Below are positions 42,627 through 51,053 of a stretch of DNA of 64,000 bases, one piece after another. The DNA comes from UBA1672 sp963977495 (GTDB taxonomy: Bacteria > Pseudomonadota > Alphaproteobacteria > Micavibrionales > Micavibrionaceae): the NCBI GenBank assembly GCA_963977495.1, contig CAXBOT010000005.1:49634-113633 (forward strand), written 5' to 3'. The position numbers and the translations under genes were made by a program. The stretch's first letter is position 1. Each line of letters starts with the position of its first letter. Below the pieces are notes generated by a model. The model was not told the DNA's origin, did no database searches, and saw nothing but the letters and a program-made list of their open reading frames with translations.

Positions 42627-44168
42627 TTACTCATCAGCCAGACCAACAGAAATATCTCTGTTTGCATCACGATGCGCAGCTCTTAATTTACTTGCAAGCA
42701 ACACAGAGATACTCATCTCTCGTCTGACCTGACTTTCATACATAGCCCGATCAACCATTAATTCAATCGCTCTCATCGCAACCTTCTTACGACTCACATT
42801 CGCAGGAGAGTCATAGAGCTGCGCGTAGAAATCCGGGTTTTGATAAATGCGCTTTGCAAGAATCTCTAGCTGCGAATAATAACTCGGACTATATCCGATC
42901 ATATCAAAAATATTGCTGGCTGTCGCGCTTGGATCTGCAGGCAACAACTGCGCCACAATCGCGGCAAGAAAACGCCGCGTCTGTTTTTCTTCTAAAACGA
43001 CGGGCGTTGCCAAATTCGCCACCGTCGGCTTCGCCGAAACGCCGCTCATACCATCCGTCGTCCCTGATGATTTCAATGCCACAATCGCGTTAAAACTCGC
43101 CTGCGCGACACTTCTTTTTGCTGCAACACTACGCAACGCCAAGTACAATTTCTTGGCTGTGCCCATTTGGAACATCGCATCAGACAATGAGCGTGACAAA
43201 ACACGGTTACCATATAAATTCTTCGAAAGGGCAATAACATCCTCTTCCACACCAGGCTGGTTTATCGGGCCTGTATATAAAGGTGCAACAGGAAGTGTCG
43301 TGACATTCATCGTTGTATTGGTGAAATCAAGATCCAGCGTTCTGGGTTTTTCAATCATACGCGTATAATTTATATCGCGGTTAAATCGGTTACGGTCTCG
43401 TGCACCGATATCAGTGCCTGAACCCGAACCATCACGATCACACGCCAAAAGAAGACCCGTACGCGGTGAGCCCGGTGGCAATGCCGTCATCGGAAATGAT
43501 GCCGCAGTCGCTCTATCCTGAAAGTTATTATCCAAAGGATCACAATATGTATCAACAAACTGCTCCCAACGTGCGCGGTAATCATCAATAACTTGCTCAC
43601 TACCGGCCTGATTTATATTACCCAACTGACGCGCCAAAGACATTTGCGACAAGGCCAAGGCATTATAACGCCCCTTATTTTCTGTTGCAGCAAGACTTCT
43701 GACGTTCGTCCCGAAATAACAAAAGGTCTCACTGGGTTGGTAATCTTTATGTGCCTCGAACTGAAGCTTGCGGAGTAGTCTTTGTGTATCCATTTGCAAC
43801 TGGGCATCGAGAAAAGAACCGACCATCTGGGTATACTGCATCGCCACAGCGCCCATTTGCGTTGCCATATCCGCCATCGCCGGAACGAATTCCGTTTCAA
43901 GCATAATCTCAATCAACCAATCCTCAAATGCCTCAAGGTCATCATCGAACTCGTCTTTTGTATTATCTCTCAGATCATCGTGCGCTTGCTCAATAAAGTC
44001 CACGGCCGCGTCACAATCACTATCCGCACAAGACGTACAACACGCCCACGCCGTACGCGGCGAGACCACCACAACCGCTGACAAAAGAAACAGCGCAAAC
44101 ATAAATCCCCTAAGCGGGTATTTCTTTCGTGACATCATAAATTGTCTTTTGCCTGTTGCGCCAATCAT
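42627..44168 (-). CDS. Array paralogue 1: exported cysteine-containing protein (first of operon)
   Basis: A 513-residue protein, first of the five. The signal/anchor segment is at about 20-38, followed by a cysteine cluster (ACCTSCADSDC, 42-52). An acidic helical stretch leads into the core: QMVGSFLDAQLQMDTQRLL, AHKDYQPSETFCYFGT (Cys150), YCDPLDN (Cys209), ACDRDG (Cys243), DINYTRMIEKPRTLDLDFTN, GVEEDVIALSKNLYGN, and SPSYYSQLEILAKRIYQNPD. Closest sister is paralogue 2 (shared CYFGTN, CDRDG). Start could be 44168 or 44135; the first has an AAGAG about 10 bases upstream. It is divergent from dotI across 306 bases. Confidence 0.8.
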   Translation of the reverse strand: MIGATGKRQFMMSRKKYPLRGFMFALFLLSAVVVVSPRTAWACCTSCADSDCDAAVDFIEQAHDDLRDNTKDEFDDDLEAFEDWLIEIMLETEFVPAMADMATQMGAVAMQYTQMVGSFLDAQLQMDTQRLLRKLQFEAHKDYQPSETFCYFGTNVRSLAATENKGRYNALALSQMSLARQLGNINQAGSEQVIDDYRARWEQFVDTYCDPLDNNFQDRATAASFPMTALPPGSPRTGLLLACDRDGSGSGTDIGARDRNRFNRDINYTRMIEKPRTLDLDFTNTTMNVTTLPVAPLYTGPINQPGVEEDVIALSKNLYGNRVLSRSLSDAMFQMGTAKKLYLALRSVAAKRSVAQASFNAIVALKSSGTTDGMSGVSAKPTVANLATPVVLEEKQTRRFLAAIVAQLLPADPSATASNIFDMIGYSPSYYSQLEILAKRIYQNPDFYAQLYDSPANVSRKKVAMRAIELMVDRAMYESQVRREMSISVLLASKLRAAHRDANRDISVGLADE

Positions 44169-44474
44169 TAAAAACTCTTGAATTAGATCTATTGTGTATG
44201 CTGCATTATTTTAAAATTATTTTCAATTAATTTCAAAGCCTAAACAGCCATCCTCACGTGAGTCCTAATACCTTATCATAGACATCGGATAAAAAGCACC
44301 GAATATTTACGAAAAATTAGAAAATTATCTCTATTCAATTATTGTGCGAAATGATTTTTTACGACACAATGATTTGGATAGATCAAATATATAGAATACA
44401 CTCCTTTTATATATTAACTAAATACACCAGTTAAATATAAATTCAAAATTAAAGACACAGGTTATATAAGACAG
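44169..44474. promoter_or_regulatory. 306-bp divergent regulatory region between the paralogue array and dotI
   Basis: Very AT-rich and without a credible reading frame. It must carry outward promoters for both operons. An inverted repeat ATTGTG (44341-44346) / CACAAT (44365-44370) lies about mid-way and could be an operator. I could not pick unambiguous -35/-10 pairs because of the low complexity. Confidence 0.5.
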
Positions 44475-45158
44475 ATGCTTAAGAAAAAAGAAAAAGACGA
44501 GAAAAAAGGCCCCGAAATTAAAATGGACAAAGAAGTGTCCTCCGGTCTTGGTACTGTTGTTATCCGCAACGAATTCTATCGTGACGGTTATCGTAGCCTG
44601 CTGAAAATGACACTAATACAAAGTATCGTTATTCTGGCGCTTGTTGGCGCCATGTACTATATTGTCAAGGTCAACCAACCACAGCACTTCTATTTTGCAA
44701 CAACCGAAGATGGTCGCCTTATCCCTATGGTGCCCCTCAGTCAGCCAAACTTAAGTACACCCGCTTTGATGTCATGGGTTGCGCAAGCCACGACCGAGGT
44801 TATGACCTTCGGCTTTAACGATTACAGGCGTCGCCTTCAGGAATCCTCACGTAACTTTACAAAACGGGGCTGGGAAAGCTTCACGCAAGCGCTGCAGCGT
44901 TCACGGATCATTGAAATGGTCGAGGTGAACCAGCAAATTATCACAGCCGCACCGAAGGGTGCACCGATTCTGCAATCAGAAGGACTTGTTGCGGGTCGAT
45001 ATCAGTGGGTTGTCGAAATTCCCTTGGTCTTAACGTACAGATCTGGGGCAAAGACATCCAATACAGGACTGCTAGTAACGGTTATTATTGTTCGCGTGCC
45101 TCGCCTTGAAAGCGCCAATGGCGTTGGGATAGAGCAATGGATCGCGATGGCTCGTTAA
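44475..45158 (+). CDS. dotI: Type IVB secretion protein DotI/IcmL-like
   Basis: A 227-residue bitopic inner-membrane protein. A charged Lys/Glu-rich cytoplasmic N-terminus (KKKEKDEKKGPEIK) precedes one membrane span at about 50-67 (TLIQSIVILALVGAMYYIV). The periplasmic VirB8-like domain follows, with conserved LSQPNLSTPALMSWVAQATT and the segment RGWESFTQAL. In Legionella it forms a DotI/DotJ complex of the inner-membrane part. It starts the large run dotI-H-G-F-E-P-N-O that matches Legionella icmLKEGCDJB order. Confidence 0.92.
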   Translation: MLKKKEKDEKKGPEIKMDKEVSSGLGTVVIRNEFYRDGYRSLLKMTLIQSIVILALVGAMYYIVKVNQPQHFYFATTEDGRLIPMVPLSQPNLSTPALMSWVAQATTEVMTFGFNDYRRRLQESSRNFTKRGWESFTQALQRSRIIEMVEVNQQIITAAPKGAPILQSEGLVAGRYQWVVEIPLVLTYRSGAKTSNTGLLVTVIIVRVPRLESANGVGIEQWIAMAR

Positions 45159-45263
45159 TGAAAAATGTAACTTTTTTTCGCTATTATGTTGATAATGCGT
45201 GACAATTATAAAAAATAGAGGTATCGTTTATATCGTTTTTAGAGTATCTGGGTTAGAAGATTC

Positions 45264-46313
45264 ATGCATTACAAAAGCTTTTCACACTCGTTGGGTTCAA
45301 TCCTTAATTTCAGGGGCCTTAGTTTAATACTGGCATGTACCGCCACCATGGCGATGCCGGCATTTTCCCAAGATTCAATGCCTCAAGATGGTCTGTCGCA
45401 AGGCGACGTGTCCGATATTGACGCCCTACCGAGCAACGCACCAGCCGATGACGCCTATGGCTTTGACGATGGTGATTTTCAATTTGAGAAATCCACAGAG
45501 CAGTTGGAAGATTCGTTTCGTAAGGAGGCTTTTGATCAAGCCTTGAAAACGCTCCTTCCCTTGAAGCCTGATGAGATCAGAACACTTCTTGAGCATTTCG
45601 ACCGCACGGTTGAATCGACCGAGTTGCCTGTTCATCCTTATCCAAGACCGGAATCTGTTGTACAGAACGTGTCTTTAGACCCTGGCGTTGCGCCATTGGT
45701 GATTAAGCTTGCTTACGGTTATGTAACCACCATCAGTGTATTGGACTCGTCCGGTGCGCCATGGCCGATTGAGGACTTAAGCTGGGTTGGCGACTTTAAG
45801 ATTCAAGAGTCAACGGTGCATGAAACAACGCACATCTTGCGCGTATCTCCTGACACAAAATTTGCACACGGTAACATTTCTTTACGTCTTATGGGGTTGA
45901 ATGCTCCGGTTATTATGACGTTCGAAACAAATCGTGATGTTGTGCATTATCGTTTTGATGCTGTTGTTCCCAAAAAAGGGCCTGGCGCGACCACGTCGCT
46001 CATTGACTCTGGTGTAACATTAACATCCGGCGACCCTGATATGTCTGTGGCATTGAGTGGTGTTGTACCTAATGATGCTGAAGTTCTTGATGTGACCGGT
46101 GTTGACGGCCGCACAACAGCCTACATATATAACGGTTTAACTTACGTAAGAACTCCACTAACGCTTTTATCGCCTGGTTGGGACAGCTCTGTTACTTCTG
46201 CCGACGGTACAAAAATCTATGCGTTAGAAGAAACGCCAATAATTTTACTCTCTGACCGAGGACGTATGGTACGTGCTCGTCTTACTGTGCGTGAGGACTT
46301 ACTGAATGAATGA
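45264..46313 (+). CDS. dotH: Type IVB outer-membrane core protein DotH/IcmK-like
   Basis: A 349-residue exported protein with a signal peptide ending at AFSQ (about residue 36). The C-terminal VirB9/TraN-like half is recognisable: the LDPGVAPLVIKLAYGYVTTI segment and the beta-rich body with FIVV-like GNISLRLMGLNAPVIMTFE. DotH builds the outer-membrane ring with DotC and DotD. The last 8 bases overlap the start of dotG. A preceding gap of 105 bases holds AT-rich DNA with a TATCGTTTATATCG direct repeat. Confidence 0.9.
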   Translation: MHYKSFSHSLGSILNFRGLSLILACTATMAMPAFSQDSMPQDGLSQGDVSDIDALPSNAPADDAYGFDDGDFQFEKSTEQLEDSFRKEAFDQALKTLLPLKPDEIRTLLEHFDRTVESTELPVHPYPRPESVVQNVSLDPGVAPLVIKLAYGYVTTISVLDSSGAPWPIEDLSWVGDFKIQESTVHETTHILRVSPDTKFAHGNISLRLMGLNAPVIMTFETNRDVVHYRFDAVVPKKGPGATTSLIDSGVTLTSGDPDMSVALSGVVPNDAEVLDVTGVDGRTTAYIYNGLTYVRTPLTLLSPGWDSSVTSADGTKIYALEETPIILLSDRGRMVRARLTVREDLLNE

Positions 46314-47565
46314 TGATCTTGATGAAGAAATAATCGGTGCCGATGACGGTTTTGATGAATTTGCACAAAAATCAGGTCTTGGTGAAACAATCCAACGCAG
46401 CCCTGTTGCAAAAATAGGGATTGTAATTGGCGCTGTTGCCGTAATTGGATTTGTTGCTGTTATGTTTAGTGGTGGCAAAGAAGATCAAAATATCTCTGTT
46501 TTACCTGGTGGTTCCAGCGTTTCATCCGCACCTGGTACGGATGAAGAAGTCGCGCCTGCTTATGTTGAGGCTGTTGAACAACAAAACGAAGCGGATCTTG
46601 ATAAAGCTATTGCCGAAGGCGGTAGCGCGATTCCCGTTCCGATCGAAACGCCTGACACGCGTCTTGAAGTGCCGGAAACAGAAGAAGAAACAGAAGATCC
46701 GTTGCACAGATGGCGTCTTTTGCAGGAAGAGCGCGTAGAGCGTCAAATGCAGAGCCGCGAAGCTGATCCTGAGCCTGTTACCGTTCTGGATGCTGAGCAG
46801 CAAAGCGAAGCGATCACCGCCCTTGCTGAATCAATGTCACAACAAATGGAAGCTGTTTTAAACAGAACCAATGAGCAGAAAGAATTCACAACTAAAACTT
46901 TGATCGATTACAAAGAGAACGATCAAAATGGCGGTGGTGCTAACGGTTCTGATCCTAACGGTGGCGCTGATGGCGCATTTACCGAAATGGAAGAAGTTAC
47001 TATCGTTGTACCTGCAGGTAAGATTGTTTACGGGCAGATGCTTCTTGAAGCGAACTCTGACGTTCCCTTCACTGTATTGGCACAAATGGTTAGCGGCCCT
47101 TTAAAAGGCTGGAAGTTGCTCGGAAAATTCACTGTTTTGGATAAAATTGAGCTTCTTGGTATAAAATTTGATATGGCTGTGAATGCAGACGGCAAGCAGT
47201 ATGAGATCAAAGCTTATATGCTAGATCCTGATACAGGTTTGGCGGCGATGCGTACTGATGTTGATCACAGATATATCAGGCGTGTGCTTATGCCGGCTGC
47301 TGCTGAGTTCATCTCAGGGTTTGCCTCTGCGGTTGCTGACTCGGGTCGTACAAGTGTTACTGTTTCAGGTACTACTGTGATTGAAGAAGAGCAGGCAACA
47401 ACAAACGATCAGGAAGTGGCGACTGGTGTCGAAGAAGCTGCTGATGAAATTTCTTCAATTCTCGATGATATGGGTGATGTACCGGTTAGAATTATTATTG
47501 AAGCAGGCACACCAATCGGCGTATTCTTTACTGAAAACGTAGAAGAAACCGAAGAAGCCATCTAA
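46306..47565 (+). CDS. dotG: Type IVB channel protein DotG/IcmE-like (short form)
   Basis: A 419-residue VirB10-like protein joining inner and outer membranes. A short cytoplasmic N-terminus is followed by one membrane span (about 44-62, KIGIVIGAVAVIGFVAVMF), an acidic helical linker, and the C-terminal TrbI/VirB10 domain starting VTIVVPAGKIVYGQMLLEAN. The domain contains KLLGKFTVLDKIELLGIKFD. The Legionella protein is over 1000 residues because of a long repeat region, which is missing here, so this is a minimal DotG. It overlaps dotH by 8 bases. Confidence 0.9.
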   Translation: MNDDLDEEIIGADDGFDEFAQKSGLGETIQRSPVAKIGIVIGAVAVIGFVAVMFSGGKEDQNISVLPGGSSVSSAPGTDEEVAPAYVEAVEQQNEADLDKAIAEGGSAIPVPIETPDTRLEVPETEEETEDPLHRWRLLQEERVERQMQSREADPEPVTVLDAEQQSEAITALAESMSQQMEAVLNRTNEQKEFTTKTLIDYKENDQNGGGANGSDPNGGADGAFTEMEEVTIVVPAGKIVYGQMLLEANSDVPFTVLAQMVSGPLKGWKLLGKFTVLDKIELLGIKFDMAVNADGKQYEIKAYMLDPDTGLAAMRTDVDHRYIRRVLMPAAAEFISGFASAVADSGRTSVTVSGTTVIEEEQATTNDQEVATGVEEAADEISSILDDMGDVPVRIIIEAGTPIGVFFTENVEETEEAI

Positions 47566-47610
47566 TTCTTTCAGTCGACAATTCTTTTATAAAAGGTGGT
47601 ATCTCTTAAG

Positions 47611-48735
47611 ATGCAAAATCCCGATGATATTTTGGACGACCTTGACAGCGACCTCGACTACGATAACTGGGAAGACGATGGGCTTTTAGACGAAGCCCAT
47701 CTCGATGAAGCCCCGATAGAAAACGGCCTAAACCTTGATGATGGGGAAGATAACAATCCCTCCTCTTCCGATATGCCGCCACAAAAAAAATCAGCCAAGC
47801 CTGCTTTGTTACTGCTCCTTCTTTTGGGCTCGGGCGGTTTAGGCGCTTATTATTACCTGTCTACACAAGCATCTCAAAAAACAACCCCTATCGTAAAATT
47901 GGATACCGCGCGTTTATCAGATGATGAAAACGACGGATCGCCTATTATGGCTTCGGATACGGATGTGGATATTGACCAGGCAGTGATCTCTATAGATGAG
48001 GACGTGCCACAAAATAATGTCACGCAAAACCAGCAACCTATCGACGATTCTGTTTTAACCCCGATGCCCACAGCAGCAGAAGAAAGCAATATTGTTCTTG
48101 CGCCGCTTGATATGACAGATGCAATAGGCATGGATATAGAGGCGGCCACATCACCAGATTCTTCGCTCACGGAAAATATCGTAATATCAACTCCGGAAAT
48201 ACAAGAGCCGAACACGGATACTGAAATTCCCGCTCTTTCTTTACAAGAACAGCAGCTTTTATCAAAAACAGAAGAGACACTGAGTGCGTTTTCTGCTTCT
48301 GAACCATCAGAAAACAGTATTGAAACCAACAATATAGACACACTCAAAAACGATACGTCTTCTTTGGATTTGCCCGCTGCGCAAGCAAACCCTTTGCCTG
48401 ATTCGTCCGAACCAGAAGAGCGCGTTGAAAAAATTACAAAAATTAAACAAGAAACGAAAAAAGATCAGGAAATAAATAAAGCTGCGAAATTGACCGAAAA
48501 ATCAGCAACCGTTACAGCTCCGCCCGTTCCTGACAATAAAGTACCCCCCCCGGAACCACAATGGGAAATTCGCGGCGCAAATCCACAAGCCGCTGTTTTA
48601 TATGACAAAACATCAAAAGAAACCAGAACGGTAGAACCCGGAAACACTGTAAAAGGCCTTGGTCGAATCAAATCGATTCACAAAAAAGATGGCAAATGGG
48701 TGGTTGCTGGTACAAGTGGCAACGTCACGCAATAA
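47611..48735 (+). CDS. dotF: Type IVB protein DotF/IcmG-like
   Basis: A 374-residue bitopic membrane protein. An acidic Asp-rich cytoplasmic segment (1-70) leads to one membrane span (about 75-92, PALLLLLLLGSGGLGAYYY). A long low-complexity periplasmic stalk and a small C-terminal domain follow. That domain (PQAAVLYDKTSKETRTVEPG, then GLGRIKSIHKKDGKWVVAGT) has the layout of the DotF/IcmG and PilP-like end. The position between dotG and dotE is exactly where dotF lies in Legionella. The call rests on architecture and synteny. ATG 47611 is chosen with AAAAGG upstream; GTG 47596 is an alternative. Confidence 0.65.
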   Translation: MQNPDDILDDLDSDLDYDNWEDDGLLDEAHLDEAPIENGLNLDDGEDNNPSSSDMPPQKKSAKPALLLLLLLGSGGLGAYYYLSTQASQKTTPIVKLDTARLSDDENDGSPIMASDTDVDIDQAVISIDEDVPQNNVTQNQQPIDDSVLTPMPTAAEESNIVLAPLDMTDAIGMDIEAATSPDSSLTENIVISTPEIQEPNTDTEIPALSLQEQQLLSKTEETLSAFSASEPSENSIETNNIDTLKNDTSSLDLPAAQANPLPDSSEPEERVEKITKIKQETKKDQEINKAAKLTEKSATVTAPPVPDNKVPPPEPQWEIRGANPQAAVLYDKTSKETRTVEPGNTVKGLGRIKSIHKKDGKWVVAGTSGNVTQ

Positions 48736-48877
48736 TATTTTGATTTCCCAAAAATTAACTTTATGTGTATAATATGGTAATCGTATAAGCAGAATAACGA
48801 TTAAAAAGTTTGCAGCATTTATTTAAAATGTGTTGTAATAGTAATATTGGTATATATATGCAAGGAGCTAATGGTCA

Positions 48878-50512
48878 ATGAAGAAAAACGTATTTTCTCT
48901 TTTATTTGGATTGTTTTTCTCAGTCACTTTTGCAAATCAAGCATTTGCACAAGAAGTCAATGACATAGGGATTGCAATGACCGACAGCATGTCGTCCCTT
49001 CCGGGCTTCGTTGCTGCCTTTGCTTATCTCGGCGGTTTGATTATGGCCGTCAGCGCCATTTTCAAAACAATCGACCATATTACAAATCCCAATCAAACAC
49101 CGTTAAGCACGCCTGTTATCAGGTTTTTGTTAGGTGGCGCGTTATTCGCCCTACCTATTATTGCAGAAGCGGCCTCAACCACCATTAGTGGTGGTACAGT
49201 AACAGTATTCAGCCCAAGTGCGGATGCTGTAACAATATTAAACGGTATGATCGGCGGACTTAGTGCGCTCATCAGTTTCGGTACAAATGCAAACGCCATT
49301 ATGGAATCCATGATGGGATCGGTTGAATTTATGCCTGGTCTGATTGCCGCTGTCAGTTATCTTTTGGGTCTGGTTATTGCCGTATCGGCACTTTACAAGA
49401 CCAGAGATCACGTTGAAGATCCGAACAGAGTACCATTAAAAGATTCTGTTATCCGCTATATCACAGCGGGTGCTCTCTTTGCACTTCCTACTGTTTTCGA
49501 AGCAATGTATGAAACAATCGTCGGTAGTGGTATGGGCATCGTCGGTACGTTCTTTGGTTTATTGTCCGGTCTTGGTTTCTTTTATTCTTCTGAAACAAAC
49601 GCTGTTGAATGTTTAACTGTATCACTGCCTCTTGGCACGACATTAGGTGATGCGCTTTGTTGGGCGATGATTAGCTCAAGTGTATTCCCTGTTTTCCTAA
49701 CCGCTGTGTCTTACTTACTCGGTTTGGTTCTGGGCTTATGGGGTATTCTAAAAGTACGTGACCATGTTATTGACCCTTCACGTGTACCCCTTTCAGAAGG
49801 TGTGTCACGCTTGATTGCTGGCGGTGCATTCTTTGCTTTCCCTTATGTGTCAACGATCTTAAAAGCATCATTTACGAATGCTGGTATTCTAGGGTTAACG
49901 ACCGTTACCACAAATACGTCCTTTAACTCTTCAGTTACCGCGCTAACATGTGGTGGTTCAAACTCATTGGACGAGGCCATGGGTTGTTTCATGAACGACA
50001 TTTTGGGACCATCCCACGTTGTTCTAAACTTCTTTGCCTTTGTTGCAGGTATGATTTTCGTCATGATTGGTATCTCACGCTTGATTAAATCAGCACAAGA
50101 AGGGCCTAGAGGGCCTGGTGGCATGGGAACATTCGGTACATTTGTTATCGGCGGCATGCTGATGTCAGCGACCACATTATTGAGAGCTTTCTCTTCCAGC
50201 TTATTCACAAGCCCGGTAACATTCACCTTTGCATCAATGCAATACACAACCGGTATGAGTGCCGTAGAAACACAAGCGGCTCATAACGTGATCTCCGCTG
50301 TGCTGCAGTTTATGATTGTACTCGGTATGCTAAGTTTTGTTCGCGGCATGTTTATCATGCGTGATGTCGCCGAAGGCAGTCAGCAAGCTTCGACTATGTC
50401 CGGTGTAACACACCTGATTGGTGGTGCGCTCGCCGTAAACCTTGGGCCATTGCTCAATGCCGTGCAGCAAACTTTGGGAATCACCGCATTTGGTGTTACA
50501 TTCCTACCATAA
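48878..50512 (+). CDS. Multi-module DotE/IcmC-like membrane protein
   Basis: A 544-residue exported membrane protein (signal peptide ending AFAQ, residue 25). It contains about five copies of one module: roughly residues 36-100, 145-212, 265-330, 375-437 and 470-533. Each has a helical hairpin: a first span (GFVAAFAYLGGLIMAVSAI), a short loop with KxxDHxxxPxxxPL, then a second span (VIRFLLGGALFALP). The same module is the whole of the IcmD-like protein encoded next. Cysteine pairs precede modules 3 and 4 (ECLTV/LCWAM and LTCGG/GCFMND). Synteny places it at icmC/dotE, but known DotE proteins are much shorter. Confidence 0.82.
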   Translation: MKKNVFSLLFGLFFSVTFANQAFAQEVNDIGIAMTDSMSSLPGFVAAFAYLGGLIMAVSAIFKTIDHITNPNQTPLSTPVIRFLLGGALFALPIIAEAASTTISGGTVTVFSPSADAVTILNGMIGGLSALISFGTNANAIMESMMGSVEFMPGLIAAVSYLLGLVIAVSALYKTRDHVEDPNRVPLKDSVIRYITAGALFALPTVFEAMYETIVGSGMGIVGTFFGLLSGLGFFYSSETNAVECLTVSLPLGTTLGDALCWAMISSSVFPVFLTAVSYLLGLVLGLWGILKVRDHVIDPSRVPLSEGVSRLIAGGAFFAFPYVSTILKASFTNAGILGLTTVTTNTSFNSSVTALTCGGSNSLDEAMGCFMNDILGPSHVVLNFFAFVAGMIFVMIGISRLIKSAQEGPRGPGGMGTFGTFVIGGMLMSATTLLRAFSSSLFTSPVTFTFASMQYTTGMSAVETQAAHNVISAVLQFMIVLGMLSFVRGMFIMRDVAEGSQQASTMSGVTHLIGGALAVNLGPLLNAVQQTLGITAFGVTFLP

Positions 50513-50637
50513 GAACTTTTCCACAAAATAGTTGTAAGATACTGTAATAATTGTAAAAAAAAATGTGGCAATATTATGGCAGACCTGCTAAGGTTAATTA
50601 TAAAGTAAGTAATCAATTGGTAAGAGGAGGAACATCA

Positions 50638-51036
50638 ATGTTCAATAAAACCAAAACTTCATACTACAAACTAGGTGCAGCAATGACACTGGGTCTATTG
50701 GCAACAAGTGCAGGCGATGCACAAGCTGCTAACAACTTCGGTTCAATTGCAAACAACATCAACACATCCATTTCATCACTACCAGGTTTGGTAGCGGCTC
50801 TTGCATACCTATTCGGTATTCTTCTTGCTGTTCTTGGTGTTTTGAAAATCAAGGATCACGTTGAAAACCCAACACAGACACCTTTGAAAGATGGCGCGAT
50901 CCGTCTACTAGCTGGTGGTATGTTGTTCGCTATTCCAATTCTACTAGAAGCAATGTCAGAAACACTTGACACTGGTGCTGGTGGTTCTGGTGCGTCTGCG
51001 ACTGGCCTACAGTCAGTATCTTTCGGTACTATCTAA
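50638..51036 (+). CDS. icmD: Type IVB membrane protein IcmD/DotP-like
   Basis: A 132-residue protein of a signal peptide (ending AQA, about residue 30) and one hairpin module: SISSLPGLVAALAYLFGILL, then KIKDHVENPTQTPLKDG and the second span AIRLLAGGMLFAIPILLEAM. ATG 50638 is chosen because a strong GAGGAGG lies 8 bases upstream; the earlier in-frame start at 50563 has none. Codons such as CTA, CCA and GGT are more frequent than in neighbours, and with the strong ribosome site this suggests high expression. A terminator-like hairpin follows inside the next gene. Confidence 0.85.
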   Translation: MFNKTKTSYYKLGAAMTLGLLATSAGDAQAANNFGSIANNINTSISSLPGLVAALAYLFGILLAVLGVLKIKDHVENPTQTPLKDGAIRLLAGGMLFAIPILLEAMSETLDTGAGGSGASATGLQSVSFGTI

Positions 51037-51053
51037 TAGATTGTTTGGTGACC

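Noticed and set aside
36584..44168. Idea that the five paralogues are a prophage or recombination cassette
   Set aside because: No integrase, terminal repeats, phage motifs or composition break was seen; signal peptides and operon structure fit envelope proteins better.
48797..48802. Inverted repeat AATCGT/ACGATT upstream of the DotE-like gene
   Set aside because: Arms of six bases with a 12-base spacer in AT-rich DNA are expected by chance; not listed as an operator.
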